This document shows, one piece after another, positions 27,908 through 35,848 of a stretch of DNA of 64,000 nt (position 1 is its first letter; each line of letters starts with the position of its first letter). Source of the stretch: Gordonia heveisoli (GTDB lineage: Bacteria; Actinomycetota; Actinomycetes; Mycobacteriales; Mycobacteriaceae); the NCBI RefSeq assembly GCF_030315745.1, contig NZ_JASXSH010000015.1:58376-122375 (forward strand). The letters are read 5' to 3'. The notes beneath the pieces are model-generated. The model ran no database searches, was not told the origin of the DNA, and saw only the letters and a list, made by a program, of their open reading frames with translations. The translations under genes were made by a program, and so were the position numbers.

Positions 27908-29821
27908 TCAGATCTCCGTCATCTGGGCGACCCGTACGGGTGTCGGGTCGGTGGTGTCAACAGGTGGTGGCGCCGGCTGTGGTGGCGCCGGTGCGGCAGG
28001 CCGGGCGGTCCCGGTGACTGAATTGGTGTATCGCTGTGCGTAATACCCCTCGCGGCGCAGCAATTCGTCGTGGGTCCCGACTTCGACGACGCGGCCGTTC
28101 TCCAGGACGACGATGTGATCGGCCCGCGCGGCGGTGGCCAGTCGGTGGGTGACCATCAGCGTGGTGGTGTCGGTGCGGAGCCGGGTCAGTGCCCGCGCGA
28201 TGAGCAGCTCGGTGTGCGGATCGGCGGCGCTGGTCGCCTCGTCGAGGATCAGGATTGATGGTGCGGCCGCGAAGGCGCGCGCGACGGTGACGAGTTGCTT
28301 CTCGCCGGTGCTCAGGTTCTCGGCGTCGTCGCCCACCAGGGTGTCCAGACCGTCGGGTAATGCGGCGATGAGTTGTGCTCCGGCACTGGCGGTGATCGCA
28401 TCGGCGATTGCGGCGTCGGTCGCGTTCTTGCCGATGCCGTCGCCGGTGCGCATCTGCGGGACTCGCACCCCGTACGCGATGTTGTCGCGCACGGTCCCGG
28501 TGAACAGCCACGGTTCCTGAGGTACGACGGCCATCGACCCCCGAAGCTCCTGTCGCGACATCTCGGTGATGTCGAGATCGTCGATGAGTATGCGACCCGA
28601 CGACGGTGTGCCGAAACCCTGCAGGAGTCGGGTGAGTGTCGTCTTCCCCGATCCGGTGGACCCGACGATCGCCGTGGTGGTCGCCGGCTTCAGCACGAAA
28701 CTCACCGAATGCAGCACCTGTTCCTGTGCGCGGTAACCGAAGTCGACACCGTCGAAGACGATCTCCGGCGGCCGACGTCGGTGGGCGGGGACCGGCCCGG
28801 CCGGATTCGGTCCGGTCTCGTCGGGAGTGTCGTCGAGCAGTTCGCGGACATGGGCGGCCGACACCGTGGCGGACTGAATTCGCGGATAGAAGCCCGCCAG
28901 GGATCGGAGTGCGCTGCTCAGTTGTTGCGCCAGCAGGATGATCGCCTGCGCCACTCCCAGCGTGAGGGTGCCGTTGACGACGCCGATGCCACCCAACGCG
29001 GCGAGCGCCAGAAAGAGCAGCGCGTTGACGAAGGTGACCGTCGGCGCCAGGGTACCCGTCGACCACTGGGCCGATCGCGCCGAGATCAGCAGGCGATCGT
29101 TGAGGGCGTCGAACCGCTTCTGTGCGATGGCCTCGGCGTTGTGCACCTTGATCATTCGCCGGTTGCTGAGCTGCTCCTCGACACAGGCGGTGAGCGCGGC
29201 GGTGGTCGTCCACTGGTCGACGAGATGCGGGCGTGCGCGGCGTGCGACGAGCGTCGCGAGCGCCGCGGACACCGGGGCCGCAGCCAGCACGACGCACGCC
29301 AGGATCGGCGACAGTGCGAACAGCAGGATCGTGGTCGCGGCGATGGTGAGCAGATTGGTCGGCACGGTGACCAGTACGGGGCCGAGGACGGTGGTCGCGT
29401 TGTCGGTATGTGTGGTGAGTTTGCTGAGGAGTTCACCACGCGGTATCGCGTCGAGATGGGGGACCGGAAGGCGATGAACCTTGCGCTGCACCGTACTACG
29501 CAGGTGTGCGGCGCAACGCTGTACCGCGGTGTTCAGCATCCTTCCCTGACCCAGGCTGCAGACGAAGACACCGGCATAGACGGCGGTCTGCGCGCCGATC
29601 AGGATCCACAACAGCGACGACATCGGGCCGTCGGCATCGAGGCCGTCGAGGATCACGTCGGTGATCCGTGCGTAGAGCAGTGGCGCACAGACCGTTCCGA
29701 CGGTGGCGAGGGTCGCGAGCAGGCTGATTGCCAGCGCTCGGCGAGGGCCGATCCGCAGTTGACCCAACATCCAGCGGAGGACACCTCGGGTGTCGGGCGG
29801 CCGGGTCGCACGATCAGCCAT
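27908..29821 (-). CDS. ABC transporter, fused membrane and ATPase domains (catalytic half)
   Basis: A 637-residue half-transporter. Six TM helices lie in residues 25-310, and the ATPase domain runs from 345 to 590. Walker A GSTGSGKTTL (near 385), Walker B SILILDEATSAAD (near 522) and the H-switch VTHRLATAARAD (near 557) are canonical. The ABC signature is LSTGEKQ, which departs from LSGGQ. The upstream gene shows the opposite pattern, so the two form a heterodimer with one good and one poor ATP site. Such pairs export or import peptides and siderophores. It overlaps the upstream gene by 8 bp and ends with a Pro-rich tail. Confidence 0.9.
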   Translation of the reverse strand: MADRATRPPDTRGVLRWMLGQLRIGPRRALAISLLATLATVGTVCAPLLYARITDVILDGLDADGPMSSLLWILIGAQTAVYAGVFVCSLGQGRMLNTAVQRCAAHLRSTVQRKVHRLPVPHLDAIPRGELLSKLTTHTDNATTVLGPVLVTVPTNLLTIAATTILLFALSPILACVVLAAAPVSAALATLVARRARPHLVDQWTTTAALTACVEEQLSNRRMIKVHNAEAIAQKRFDALNDRLLISARSAQWSTGTLAPTVTFVNALLFLALAALGGIGVVNGTLTLGVAQAIILLAQQLSSALRSLAGFYPRIQSATVSAAHVRELLDDTPDETGPNPAGPVPAHRRRPPEIVFDGVDFGYRAQEQVLHSVSFVLKPATTTAIVGSTGSGKTTLTRLLQGFGTPSSGRILIDDLDITEMSRQELRGSMAVVPQEPWLFTGTVRDNIAYGVRVPQMRTGDGIGKNATDAAIADAITASAGAQLIAALPDGLDTLVGDDAENLSTGEKQLVTVARAFAAAPSILILDEATSAADPHTELLIARALTRLRTDTTTLMVTHRLATAARADHIVVLENGRVVEVGTHDELLRREGYYAQRYTNSVTGTARPAAPAPPQPAPPPVDTTDPTPVRVAQMTEI

Positions 29822-31625
29822 CGATCACCGCCTGCGCCGCTGCCAGATCGCGGTAGACCGCCGAGACGCGCAGCAAGTCGTGGTGACCGCCGATCGCGGT
29901 GATGCGTCCGCCCTCCAGGACGGCGATGCTGTCGGCGTGCCGTATCGAGGAGACACGTTGGGAGGCGATGACGATCGTCGCCTCCGGTGCGGCGGTACGC
30001 AGCCGGGCGATGATCCGCGCTTCGGTGTCGACGTCCAGGGCGCTGAACGGGTCGTCGAGCAGGTAGAGAACCGGGCGGCGCAGGATCGCCCGCGCCAGCG
30101 CCAGCCGCTGACGCTGGCCACCGGAGAAGTTCCGGCCGTCCTGGGTGACCTCGGATGCCAGACCGTGTGCGCGCGCGGCGACGAAACCGGCGGCGTCGGC
30201 GACGTCGAGCGCGGTCCACAGTTCGTCGTCGGTGGCGGCTGGGCGACCCAACCGGAGATTCTCCGCGACGGTGCCGCTGACCAGTGCGCTGCCCTGTCCG
30301 ACGAAGGCGGTACGGGCGCGGATCGTGCGCGGATCGACGTCGGCGAGATCGACATCGCCGGCACGGATGGCGCCCGATGTCGGGGTGTTCAATCGCACCG
30401 GTAGGGCGAGCAGGCTGGACTTGCCGCTGCCGGTGCCGCCGATGAATGCGGTGACCGAGCCGGACGCGCAGGTGATGGTGACCGCGTCCAACGCCGGTGC
30501 CTTCGCGCCCGGGTGATGCAGGGTCACGGCGTCGAAGTGCAGTCGTGGCGCGATCGAGCCACCGCAGCGCCGTGGCAGATGTGCCCGCGGGGGGTGGGTC
30601 GTCGTGTGTTCGACGGCGTCGGGCGGTGTGTCGAGAACTTCGGCGACCCGGCTGCCGCTGGCGGCGGCCCGTGGCAACGTCCCGGCCAGGATGGACAGCA
30701 TCGACACGGCGACGAGGATGTGCAACAGATAGCCGGTGGTCGCGGCTATCTGGCCGATCTGCATCTGCTCGGTGTCGACGAGTTTGGCGCCGACGGCCGC
30801 GACCAGCACGGTCGCGAGGTTGGCGATCACCGTGACCAGTGGTAGCAGGGCCGCCTGGAGACGCCCGGCCCGCACCGACAGTTCGGTGAGCTCACCGTTG
30901 GCGAGGTCGAAGCGGTCGATCTCATGCTCTTCGCGGATGAAGGTTCGGGTGACGGGTACGCCGATCAACTGCTCGCGCACCATGCGGTTGAGGGTGTCGA
31001 CGCCACGCTGGATGGCTCCGGACAGGGGCAGGAGCCTGCGGATCAGGCTCACCACCGTGGCGACCAGGACGGCCCCGGCGATGGCGACCACCGGGGTCAG
31101 TGCCGATCCGCCGATCGTGGTGACCACCAACGCCCCCACCAGCATGAGTGGTGCGATGACCATCACGGTGAGGAAGGTGAAGATGAATCCCTGCACATTG
31201 GCGACGTCGGCGGTGCAACGGGTCAGCAGACCGCCGATCGAGAACCGGCCGGCCTCCCGATCGCCGAAGCTGGTGACCTGGGTGTTGAGTTGCCCGCGCA
31301 ACCGATGCGCGATCGACGCGGAGATGTGCGATGCGAGATATGTGGACCCGAGGGCGAGCCCCAGGTTGGCGAAGGCGACGACCGTCATGACGACGGCGAG
31401 GCGCTCGATGGTGTCGATGTTGCCGCGCATGATGCCGTCGTCGATCATCGCGGCGTTGAGGGCCGGTGCGGCCAGTGTGGTGGCGACGACTCCCAGCTGG
31501 CAACCGATGAAGGCGAAAAGCGCGCGCCGGTGGTGTGCTCCTGCATTCTGCACCAGTCGGCGCAGAGTGTAGAAACTGTGCGCCCTGGCATCTTGCGCTT
31601 GTCCGCGCTCGATTATTTGGGTCAA
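29814..31625 (-). CDS. ABC transporter, fused membrane and ATPase domains (degenerate half)
   Basis: A 603-residue half-transporter with TTG start at 31625 (MTQIIERGQ); no strong ribosome site is seen. TM helices lie in residues 30-310. The ATPase domain has Walker A GGTGSGKSSLLA (near 395) and a canonical signature FSGGQRQR (near 498), but Walker B is YLLDDPFSALD with Asp for the catalytic Glu (near 525), and the H-switch His is Gln (IASQRVSSIRHAD, near 557). It therefore forms the non-hydrolysing half of a heterodimer with the next gene. It lies downstream of the 36-codon gene and may be expressed with it through a leaky hairpin, or from its own promoter. Confidence 0.9.
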   Translation of the reverse strand: MTQIIERGQAQDARAHSFYTLRRLVQNAGAHHRRALFAFIGCQLGVVATTLAAPALNAAMIDDGIMRGNIDTIERLAVVMTVVAFANLGLALGSTYLASHISASIAHRLRGQLNTQVTSFGDREAGRFSIGGLLTRCTADVANVQGFIFTFLTVMVIAPLMLVGALVVTTIGGSALTPVVAIAGAVLVATVVSLIRRLLPLSGAIQRGVDTLNRMVREQLIGVPVTRTFIREEHEIDRFDLANGELTELSVRAGRLQAALLPLVTVIANLATVLVAAVGAKLVDTEQMQIGQIAATTGYLLHILVAVSMLSILAGTLPRAAASGSRVAEVLDTPPDAVEHTTTHPPRAHLPRRCGGSIAPRLHFDAVTLHHPGAKAPALDAVTITCASGSVTAFIGGTGSGKSSLLALPVRLNTPTSGAIRAGDVDLADVDPRTIRARTAFVGQGSALVSGTVAENLRLGRPAATDDELWTALDVADAAGFVAARAHGLASEVTQDGRNFSGGQRQRLALARAILRRPVLYLLDDPFSALDVDTEARIIARLRTAAPEATIVIASQRVSSIRHADSIAVLEGGRITAIGGHHDLLRVSAVYRDLAAAQAVIDG

Positions 31626-31631
31626 TTGTCC
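31620..31631. promoter_or_regulatory. Near-palindrome GGTCAATTGTCC at the ABC gene start
   Basis: 10 of 12 bases are palindromic. The site overlaps the TTG start of the ABC gene. An identical 12-mer lies at 31766-31777, which suggests an operator pair; chance cannot be excluded. Confidence 0.35.
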
Positions 31632-31765
31632 AGGTTTCTGGGTCGTTCGTCCAAACCAACTTCGCTTCCGGGTGTGAGCCGTGCAACCTCAATGCAACCA
31701 ACGAATTCTTCGGCGGTTTCGTTCGCGCTGGGTTAATCCGAGGTCTGGCGTCCGGCTCGATTCTT

Positions 31766-31777
31766 GGTCAATTGTCC
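31766..31777. promoter_or_regulatory. Second copy of GGTCAATTGTCC
   Basis: Same 12 bases as at 31620-31631, 146 bp upstream of the ABC gene on the minus strand. The two copies frame the region where its promoter would be expected. Confidence 0.35.
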
Positions 31778-31875
31778 CGATTGGCGAATGACACTTGAGT
31801 AGGTATCAATCGCGGGGTATTCGGGGCGGGGCAATCGAATACTGGCGGTGAATATTCGTTGAACAAGAGAGCGGC

Positions 31876-31912
31876 GGGCGAACCGCCTCCCGCATGTAGA
31901 GACGGTTCGCCC
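31876..31912 (-). terminator. Hairpin after the 36-codon gene (terminator or attenuator)
   Basis: Perfect 10-bp arms (GGGCGAACCG at 31876-31885, CGGTTCGCCC at 31903-31912) surround a 17-nt loop. It begins 20 bp after the small-gene stop on the minus strand. CTCTCTTGTTC follows, modestly T-rich, so partial termination before the ABC genes is likely. Confidence 0.6.
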
Positions 31913-31931
31913 TGTACTGCGGAAGCCCCTA

Positions 31932-32042
31932 CTAGGCAGTAGGTTCGCTGCTTCCGCCGCTGGTCCCGCTGTCGAGCGAGCCGGTGATCAGCTCGCTGAT
32001 AACGCCGGAAATGATGTCATTGATGTCGGTTCCACCAGCCAT
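31932..32042 (-). CDS. Small peptide gene, 36 aa, unknown function
   Basis: A previously easy-to-miss ORF: ATG at 32042, 36 codons, TAG stop. A Shine-Dalgarno AGGAGT (32048-32053) stands exactly 6 nt before the ATG, among the best in the window. The peptide begins MAGGTDINDIISGVISE, continues LITGSLDSG, and ends SGGSSEPTA. Residues 6-23 form an amphipathic helix with Ile/Val/Leu at heptad-like spacing; the tail is Gly/Ser-rich. There is no signal peptide, Cys or obvious modification motif. 71% of codons end in G/C, as in real genes here. An 18-bp palindrome upstream and a hairpin downstream support a separate transcription unit. It leads into the ABC transporter operon, so export or regulation of that system are possible roles. 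Confidence 0.65.
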   Translation of the reverse strand: MAGGTDINDIISGVISELITGSLDSGTSGGSSEPTA

Positions 32043-32087
32043 TGGTGACTCCTGTCATTGTGGGGATTTGCATTCTTTCTCGCGAAC

Positions 32088-32105
32088 GATCAATTCGAAC
32101 TGATC
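32088..32105. promoter_or_regulatory. 18-bp palindrome upstream of the small peptide gene
   Basis: GATCAATTCGAACTGATC is an inverted repeat with a single mismatched pair. It lies 46-63 bp upstream of the small ATG, just after a possible minus-strand promoter, where a repressor operator would be expected. Confidence 0.5.
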
Positions 32106-32116
32106 GAACGCGGCCC

Positions 32117-32147
32117 ACCATACATGCATAAGCCGGTTAGTTTGCAA
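32117..32147 (-). promoter_or_regulatory. Possible promoter of the small peptide gene
   Basis: On the minus strand TTGCAA (32147-32142) and TATGGT (32122-32117) are spaced by 19 bp, longer than ideal. The surrounding 32060-32320 stretch is clearly richer in A and T than its neighbours, as promoter regions often are. It also holds direct repeats CATAAG..CCGGTTAG (ending at 32140 and 32194). Confidence 0.3.
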
Positions 32148-32335
32148 CGTGAATGGATATTCAGGATTGATTAACGATCATAAGTACCGGTTAGAGTTTC
32201 TTTGTTAGAGAAGTCGAATTCCGCTTTAGCATTCGCAAAACTGGCCATAGGGTACGGTTCGTCAATCGCGCGTCGGAGGCCTGTGCTATCACTAATCCGT
32301 GATGCAGAACAGGTCCGATAGATGGGTTTGCGACA

Positions 32336-33046
32336 ATGGGTGACCTCGCAAATCTGTGCGTTCGTGACCTCGGGCCGGCCGACGAGGCGTCGGCTCTGGA
32401 GGTCCTCGAGCGCAGCGTCGTCGAAGTGCCGTTGTACCGGTGGCTCCTCGGCGACGAATGCACCGCCGAGCAGGCTCGCCGGTGGTCACAGGTGCTCTTG
32501 GCGGTGCACCTGCACGACGGCGCCCGTGCTGTCTTCGCCGAGGAGCCCGGACGGCTAACGCCGCGCATGTGTGGGCTGGTCCTCTGGTCGTCGACCGATC
32601 ACGCCCGCGGGGGCGACGCCGGTCGGCTGCACCGCCTCATCACCGACATGGGGCAGGCCGATGCGGGGTTCCTGCGCCGCTATCAGGAGATGGCGGCCGC
32701 CGACGCCGCGGCCTGGACGCCGCCGGCATCGGTCGACGTCGTCTTCGCGGCCGTCGCGCCGAATATGCGTCGTACCGGGGTGCTCGCCGATCTGGTCGAC
32801 CATGTCGTCGCCCTTGCCGATCGGAACGGCGTCGCGGTGATCGCCAGGGCCAGTGATCCCGCTCTCGCCGCGACCTATGAGCGACGCTGGTCGACGACAC
32901 CTCGTGCCGAGTTCGTCGTCACCGATGGACCCCGCGTGCAGATCCTGCAACGCGACCCCGTCCGTGACCACGATGGTCATCGCGGCCCCGCACATGCCGA
33001 ACCCAACCGCGTGTCCGCGCGCTCAGCAGGCGATCGATCGTCGTGA
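32336..33046 (+). CDS. GNAT-like acetyltransferase protein
   Basis: A 236-residue protein with a GNAT-like order of elements. VRDLGPADEASALEVLERS is the usual first strand and helix. CGLVLWSSTDHARGG and VDVVFAAVAPNMRRTGVLADLVDHVVALA resemble strands 4 and the CoA-binding helix (the R-R-T-G-V loop). The last 30 residues are charged and probably disordered. It may acetylate or acylate a building block of the peptide made by the downstream NRPS genes, but no substrate can be read. No ribosome site precedes the ATG. The stop overlaps a GTG that could start the next ORF (GTGA). Confidence 0.5.
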   Translation: MGDLANLCVRDLGPADEASALEVLERSVVEVPLYRWLLGDECTAEQARRWSQVLLAVHLHDGARAVFAEEPGRLTPRMCGLVLWSSTDHARGGDAGRLHRLITDMGQADAGFLRRYQEMAAADAAAWTPPASVDVVFAAVAPNMRRTGVLADLVDHVVALADRNGVAVIARASDPALAATYERRWSTTPRAEFVVTDGPRVQILQRDPVRDHDGHRGPAHAEPNRVSARSAGDRSS

Positions 33047-33330
33047 CCGGCGCGACGGCGGAGGTCACTGCTGCGTCACGTCGCGGACGCGAATCGGCAG
33101 ACGTCGGCACCCGGCCACCGGCCACCCGGAGCGCCGAGGCCGATCAGGGCGTCGCGGTGCGCGTCGCGTCGGTAACTTCGGGCGGCGACCGAACGACAAA
33201 GGAGGGGAACCACGGCTTCGCGGACGTTTCGTGCGTACGTTTGAAGATAAGTACGGCTGTCGGCGCGCAGGCCGTCGGCGTCCGTACGCCGTGCCCCCCG
33301 TCCACGTTCGCCGACGTCGCAGAGGATGAC

Positions 33331-34974
33331 ATGCCCGAGGTCAACGGACCGCCAACGCCCTCATCCGCCGGGGAACCGCGCGTCCATCCCGACGCGCCGG
33401 AGCTCGCCGAATCGGATCCGTTCCAGTTGCCGGACCCGGTCCTCGCACAGTTGGGTCGGTGGCGTGTGGAGCGCGCAGAGCAGAAGGCCGGACGCTACCC
33501 GATGCCGCAGCGCGAGGACCCGCCGCAGGGCGAAGCGCCCTCGCAGCGTGCTGGGCAGCCACAACGTAACGGCTATGCGGCCCACAACGGAGTGACGAGC
33601 GACACGGTCGATGGCGTCGATGTCGGGCGGTCGGAGTACCCGGCCCAGGCGCACGACGAACGGCTCGGTCGGCATGCGGGATTCGGTGGCCCGCCGGCAC
33701 CGCAACTTCCCAGGCCGGAGCCCCGGGAAGAGGTCTTCGCCGATTTCGAGGCTCCGACCGCGGATGTGCCGGCAGCGGACATCCCGACCGTGGCTGTTCC
33801 CGCCCGGCCCGCAGCTGCGGTGACGGGGCGATCGGATCCGGGGCGATCGGTGTCGGGGAGTTGGGTCGACCATCGCACCCAGCCACCGAACCAGGTCCAG
33901 ACTCCGGTGCCCCAGACGCCGGTGCCCCAGACTCCGGTGCCCCAGACGCCGGTGCCCCAGACCTCAGTGCTCCAGACCCCGCAGCCCGGCGTCGAAACGG
34001 TCGTCGAGTCGGGGCCCGCGACACCGGCCCTCGCCATCGAGGTGCGCAACCTGCAGAAGCGGTTCAAGGACACGGTGGCGGTCGAGGACGTCAGCTTCAC
34101 GGTGCAACCAGGCTCGATTGTCGCGTTGCTCGGACCCAATGGGGCGGGAAAGACCACGACCGTCAATATGCTGTGCACCCTGCTGAAACCCGACGGTGGC
34201 ACGGCGACGGTGAACGGCCACGACATCGACACGCAGGCCGCTGCGGTGCGGAAGTCGATCATGCTGACCGGACAGTTCGCCGCCCTCGACGAGGCGCTGA
34301 CGGGCCGGGAGAATCTGATCCTGTTCGGCCGGCTGCTCGGTCTGTCGAAGTCGGCGGCGCAGACCCGCGCCGACGAATTGCTCGACGCCTTCTCGCTGGT
34401 GGACGCCGGTGCCAAACGGGTCGGGCAGTACTCCGGCGGAATGCGTCGCCGGATCGACATCGCCTGTGGTCTGCTGACCGCCCCCAAGGTGGTCTTCCTC
34501 GATGAGCCGACGACCGGGCTCGACCCCCGAAGCCGGCAGGAGGTGTGGACCCTCGTCGAGAAGCTGCGTGATTCGGGTGTGACGATCCTGCTGACCACCC
34601 AGTATCTCGAAGAGGCCGACGTGTTGTCGGACAACATCGTCGTCATCGACAAGGGTCGGGTCATCGCCGAGGGCACGTCCGATCAGCTGAAGGCCTCGGC
34701 GGGTTCGGCGTACTGCGAGGTCACGCCCGCGCATGCGGCCGACGTGCCGCGGCTGCGCGAGGCGCTCGCCGATCTCATCGCCGCCGACCAAGCGCGGCCC
34801 ACCGACGATCATGTGGTGGCGGTGCCCGCCCCCGATGGTCCGGAGACGCTGGTCGAGGTCATTCGGCGTACCGCGGAGGCGGGGATCGCGTTGTCCGACG
34901 TCGCCATGCGCCGACCCTCCCTCGACGAGGTGTTCCTGGCTCTGACCGACCCTCGGCGCGACCGGAGTTCGTGA
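33331..34974 (+). CDS. DrrA-type ABC exporter ATPase with long disordered N-terminus
   Basis: 547 residues from the ATG at 33331 (after AGAGGA), or 643 if the GTG at 33043, overlapping the previous stop, is used. The first 229 residues (or about 325) are Pro/Ala/Glu-rich without predicted fold and include four QTPVP units. The ATPase domain follows: VRNLQKRFKDTVAVEDVSF, Walker A GPNGAGKTTTVNML (near 268), signature YSGGMRRRIDIA and Walker B VVFLDEPTTGLDPRSR. The C-terminal part matches DrrA, the daunorubicin-resistance and mycobacterial PDIM exporter ATPase, normally about 330 aa. It drives the two permeases that follow and probably exports the NRPS product. Confidence 0.9.
   Translation: MPEVNGPPTPSSAGEPRVHPDAPELAESDPFQLPDPVLAQLGRWRVERAEQKAGRYPMPQREDPPQGEAPSQRAGQPQRNGYAAHNGVTSDTVDGVDVGRSEYPAQAHDERLGRHAGFGGPPAPQLPRPEPREEVFADFEAPTADVPAADIPTVAVPARPAAAVTGRSDPGRSVSGSWVDHRTQPPNQVQTPVPQTPVPQTPVPQTPVPQTSVLQTPQPGVETVVESGPATPALAIEVRNLQKRFKDTVAVEDVSFTVQPGSIVALLGPNGAGKTTTVNMLCTLLKPDGGTATVNGHDIDTQAAAVRKSIMLTGQFAALDEALTGRENLILFGRLLGLSKSAAQTRADELLDAFSLVDAGAKRVGQYSGGMRRRIDIACGLLTAPKVVFLDEPTTGLDPRSRQEVWTLVEKLRDSGVTILLTTQYLEEADVLSDNIVVIDKGRVIAEGTSDQLKASAGSAYCEVTPAHAADVPRLREALADLIAADQARPTDDHVVAVPAPDGPETLVEVIRRTAEAGIALSDVAMRRPSLDEVFLALTDPRRDRSS
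33895..33976. repeat. 15-bp coding tandem repeat (QTPVP)
   Basis: Units of the type CAGACTCCGGTGCCC and CAGACGCCGGTGCCC alternate in a 30-bp higher-order period, four good copies plus a degenerate CAGACCTCAGTGCTC. They encode QTPVP repeats in the disordered tail of the DrrA protein and should vary in number between strains. Confidence 0.85.
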
Positions 34975-34975
34975 C

Positions 34976-35848
34976 ATGGGTACCCCTGCCGCCGTCAACC
35001 CCCCAACCGCCGTCAACCCCCCAGCTGCCCACCGGTCGGGCGGGGACGCATCCGGTGCCCTCGCGCTGACCCTGCCGGTCGAACCGCAGGTCCGGCCCCT
35101 GCAGCAGTGGTGGGTGCTGACCCAGCGCGGAATCGCCAAGGTGGTTCGCAACGGCGAGTTCATCTTCGCGTTCGTCTCGCCCGCCTTTCTCGCGATCTGC
35201 TTCTACCTGCCGTTGCGCAGCATCATGGATTCCGCACCCGGAATGAGCTACGGCCAGTTCCTGATGCCGATCATCGTCTTGCAGTCGGTCGGCTTCGCGG
35301 CGTCGTCGGCGGCCATGCGCGCGGCCCTCGACAGTGCGGAGGGGATCAATACCCGCTTCCGTGTGCTGCCGATGTCCTCGGTGGTCCCGATGTCGGCACG
35401 GACGGTGACCAACCTCGTGCTCCTGGCGGTGTCGCTGGCGTGTGCCGCGATCGCCTGCCTGTTGATCGGATGGCGGCCCGAGGGCGGCGTCGCCGGGGTC
35501 CTGGGCCTGTTCGGTCTCGCGGCGTTGTTCGGCACCCTGCTCGCGCTGGTGGCCGACGGCATCGGCCTGCTCGCGGGCAGTCCCGAGGCGACCAGCCAGT
35601 CGATGGCGTTGCCGACACTCATCCTGGGCATGTTGTCGACGGGCTTCGTGCCGCTGTCGCAGTTCCCCGAGTGGATCCAGCCGTTCGTCCGCAATCAACC
35701 CATCTCGCAGCTGGCCGATTCGATGCGGGCGCTGGATTCCGGTTCGGCGACCTGGGACATCCTGCGTCCATCCATGTGGTGGTGTGCGGGCCTGGCGGTG
35801 ACCGCCGTGGTGTTGCTGTGGCTGGGCAACCGGAAGGTGCGGACATGA
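34976..35848 (+). CDS. DrrB-type ABC-2 permease
   Basis: A 290-residue ABC-2 membrane protein. A Pro-rich N-terminal stretch with the duplicated AVNPP unit (DNA repeat of about 18 bp) precedes six hydrophobic helices from residue 55 on. Conserved DrrB-like features are the GFVPLSQFPEWIQPFVRNQP segment and MRALDSG. The ATG begins one base after the drrA-like stop. It pairs with the next permease and the ATPase to form an exporter for a lipid or lipopeptide. Confidence 0.9.
   Translation: MGTPAAVNPPTAVNPPAAHRSGGDASGALALTLPVEPQVRPLQQWWVLTQRGIAKVVRNGEFIFAFVSPAFLAICFYLPLRSIMDSAPGMSYGQFLMPIIVLQSVGFAASSAAMRAALDSAEGINTRFRVLPMSSVVPMSARTVTNLVLLAVSLACAAIACLLIGWRPEGGVAGVLGLFGLAALFGTLLALVADGIGLLAGSPEATSQSMALPTLILGMLSTGFVPLSQFPEWIQPFVRNQPISQLADSMRALDSGSATWDILRPSMWWCAGLAVTAVVLLWLGNRKVRT

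Noticed and set aside
28373..29902. 509-codon plus-strand frame opposite the ABC transporter
   Set aside because: Antisense shadow: Arg/Gly-rich, no motif, and the minus strand shows full ABC transporter domains.
31932..32042. Lanthipeptide or other classical RiPP precursor
   Set aside because: The peptide has no Cys, no typical leader cleavage motif beyond an N-terminal GG, and no modification enzyme is next to it. It is therefore kept as a peptide of unknown function.
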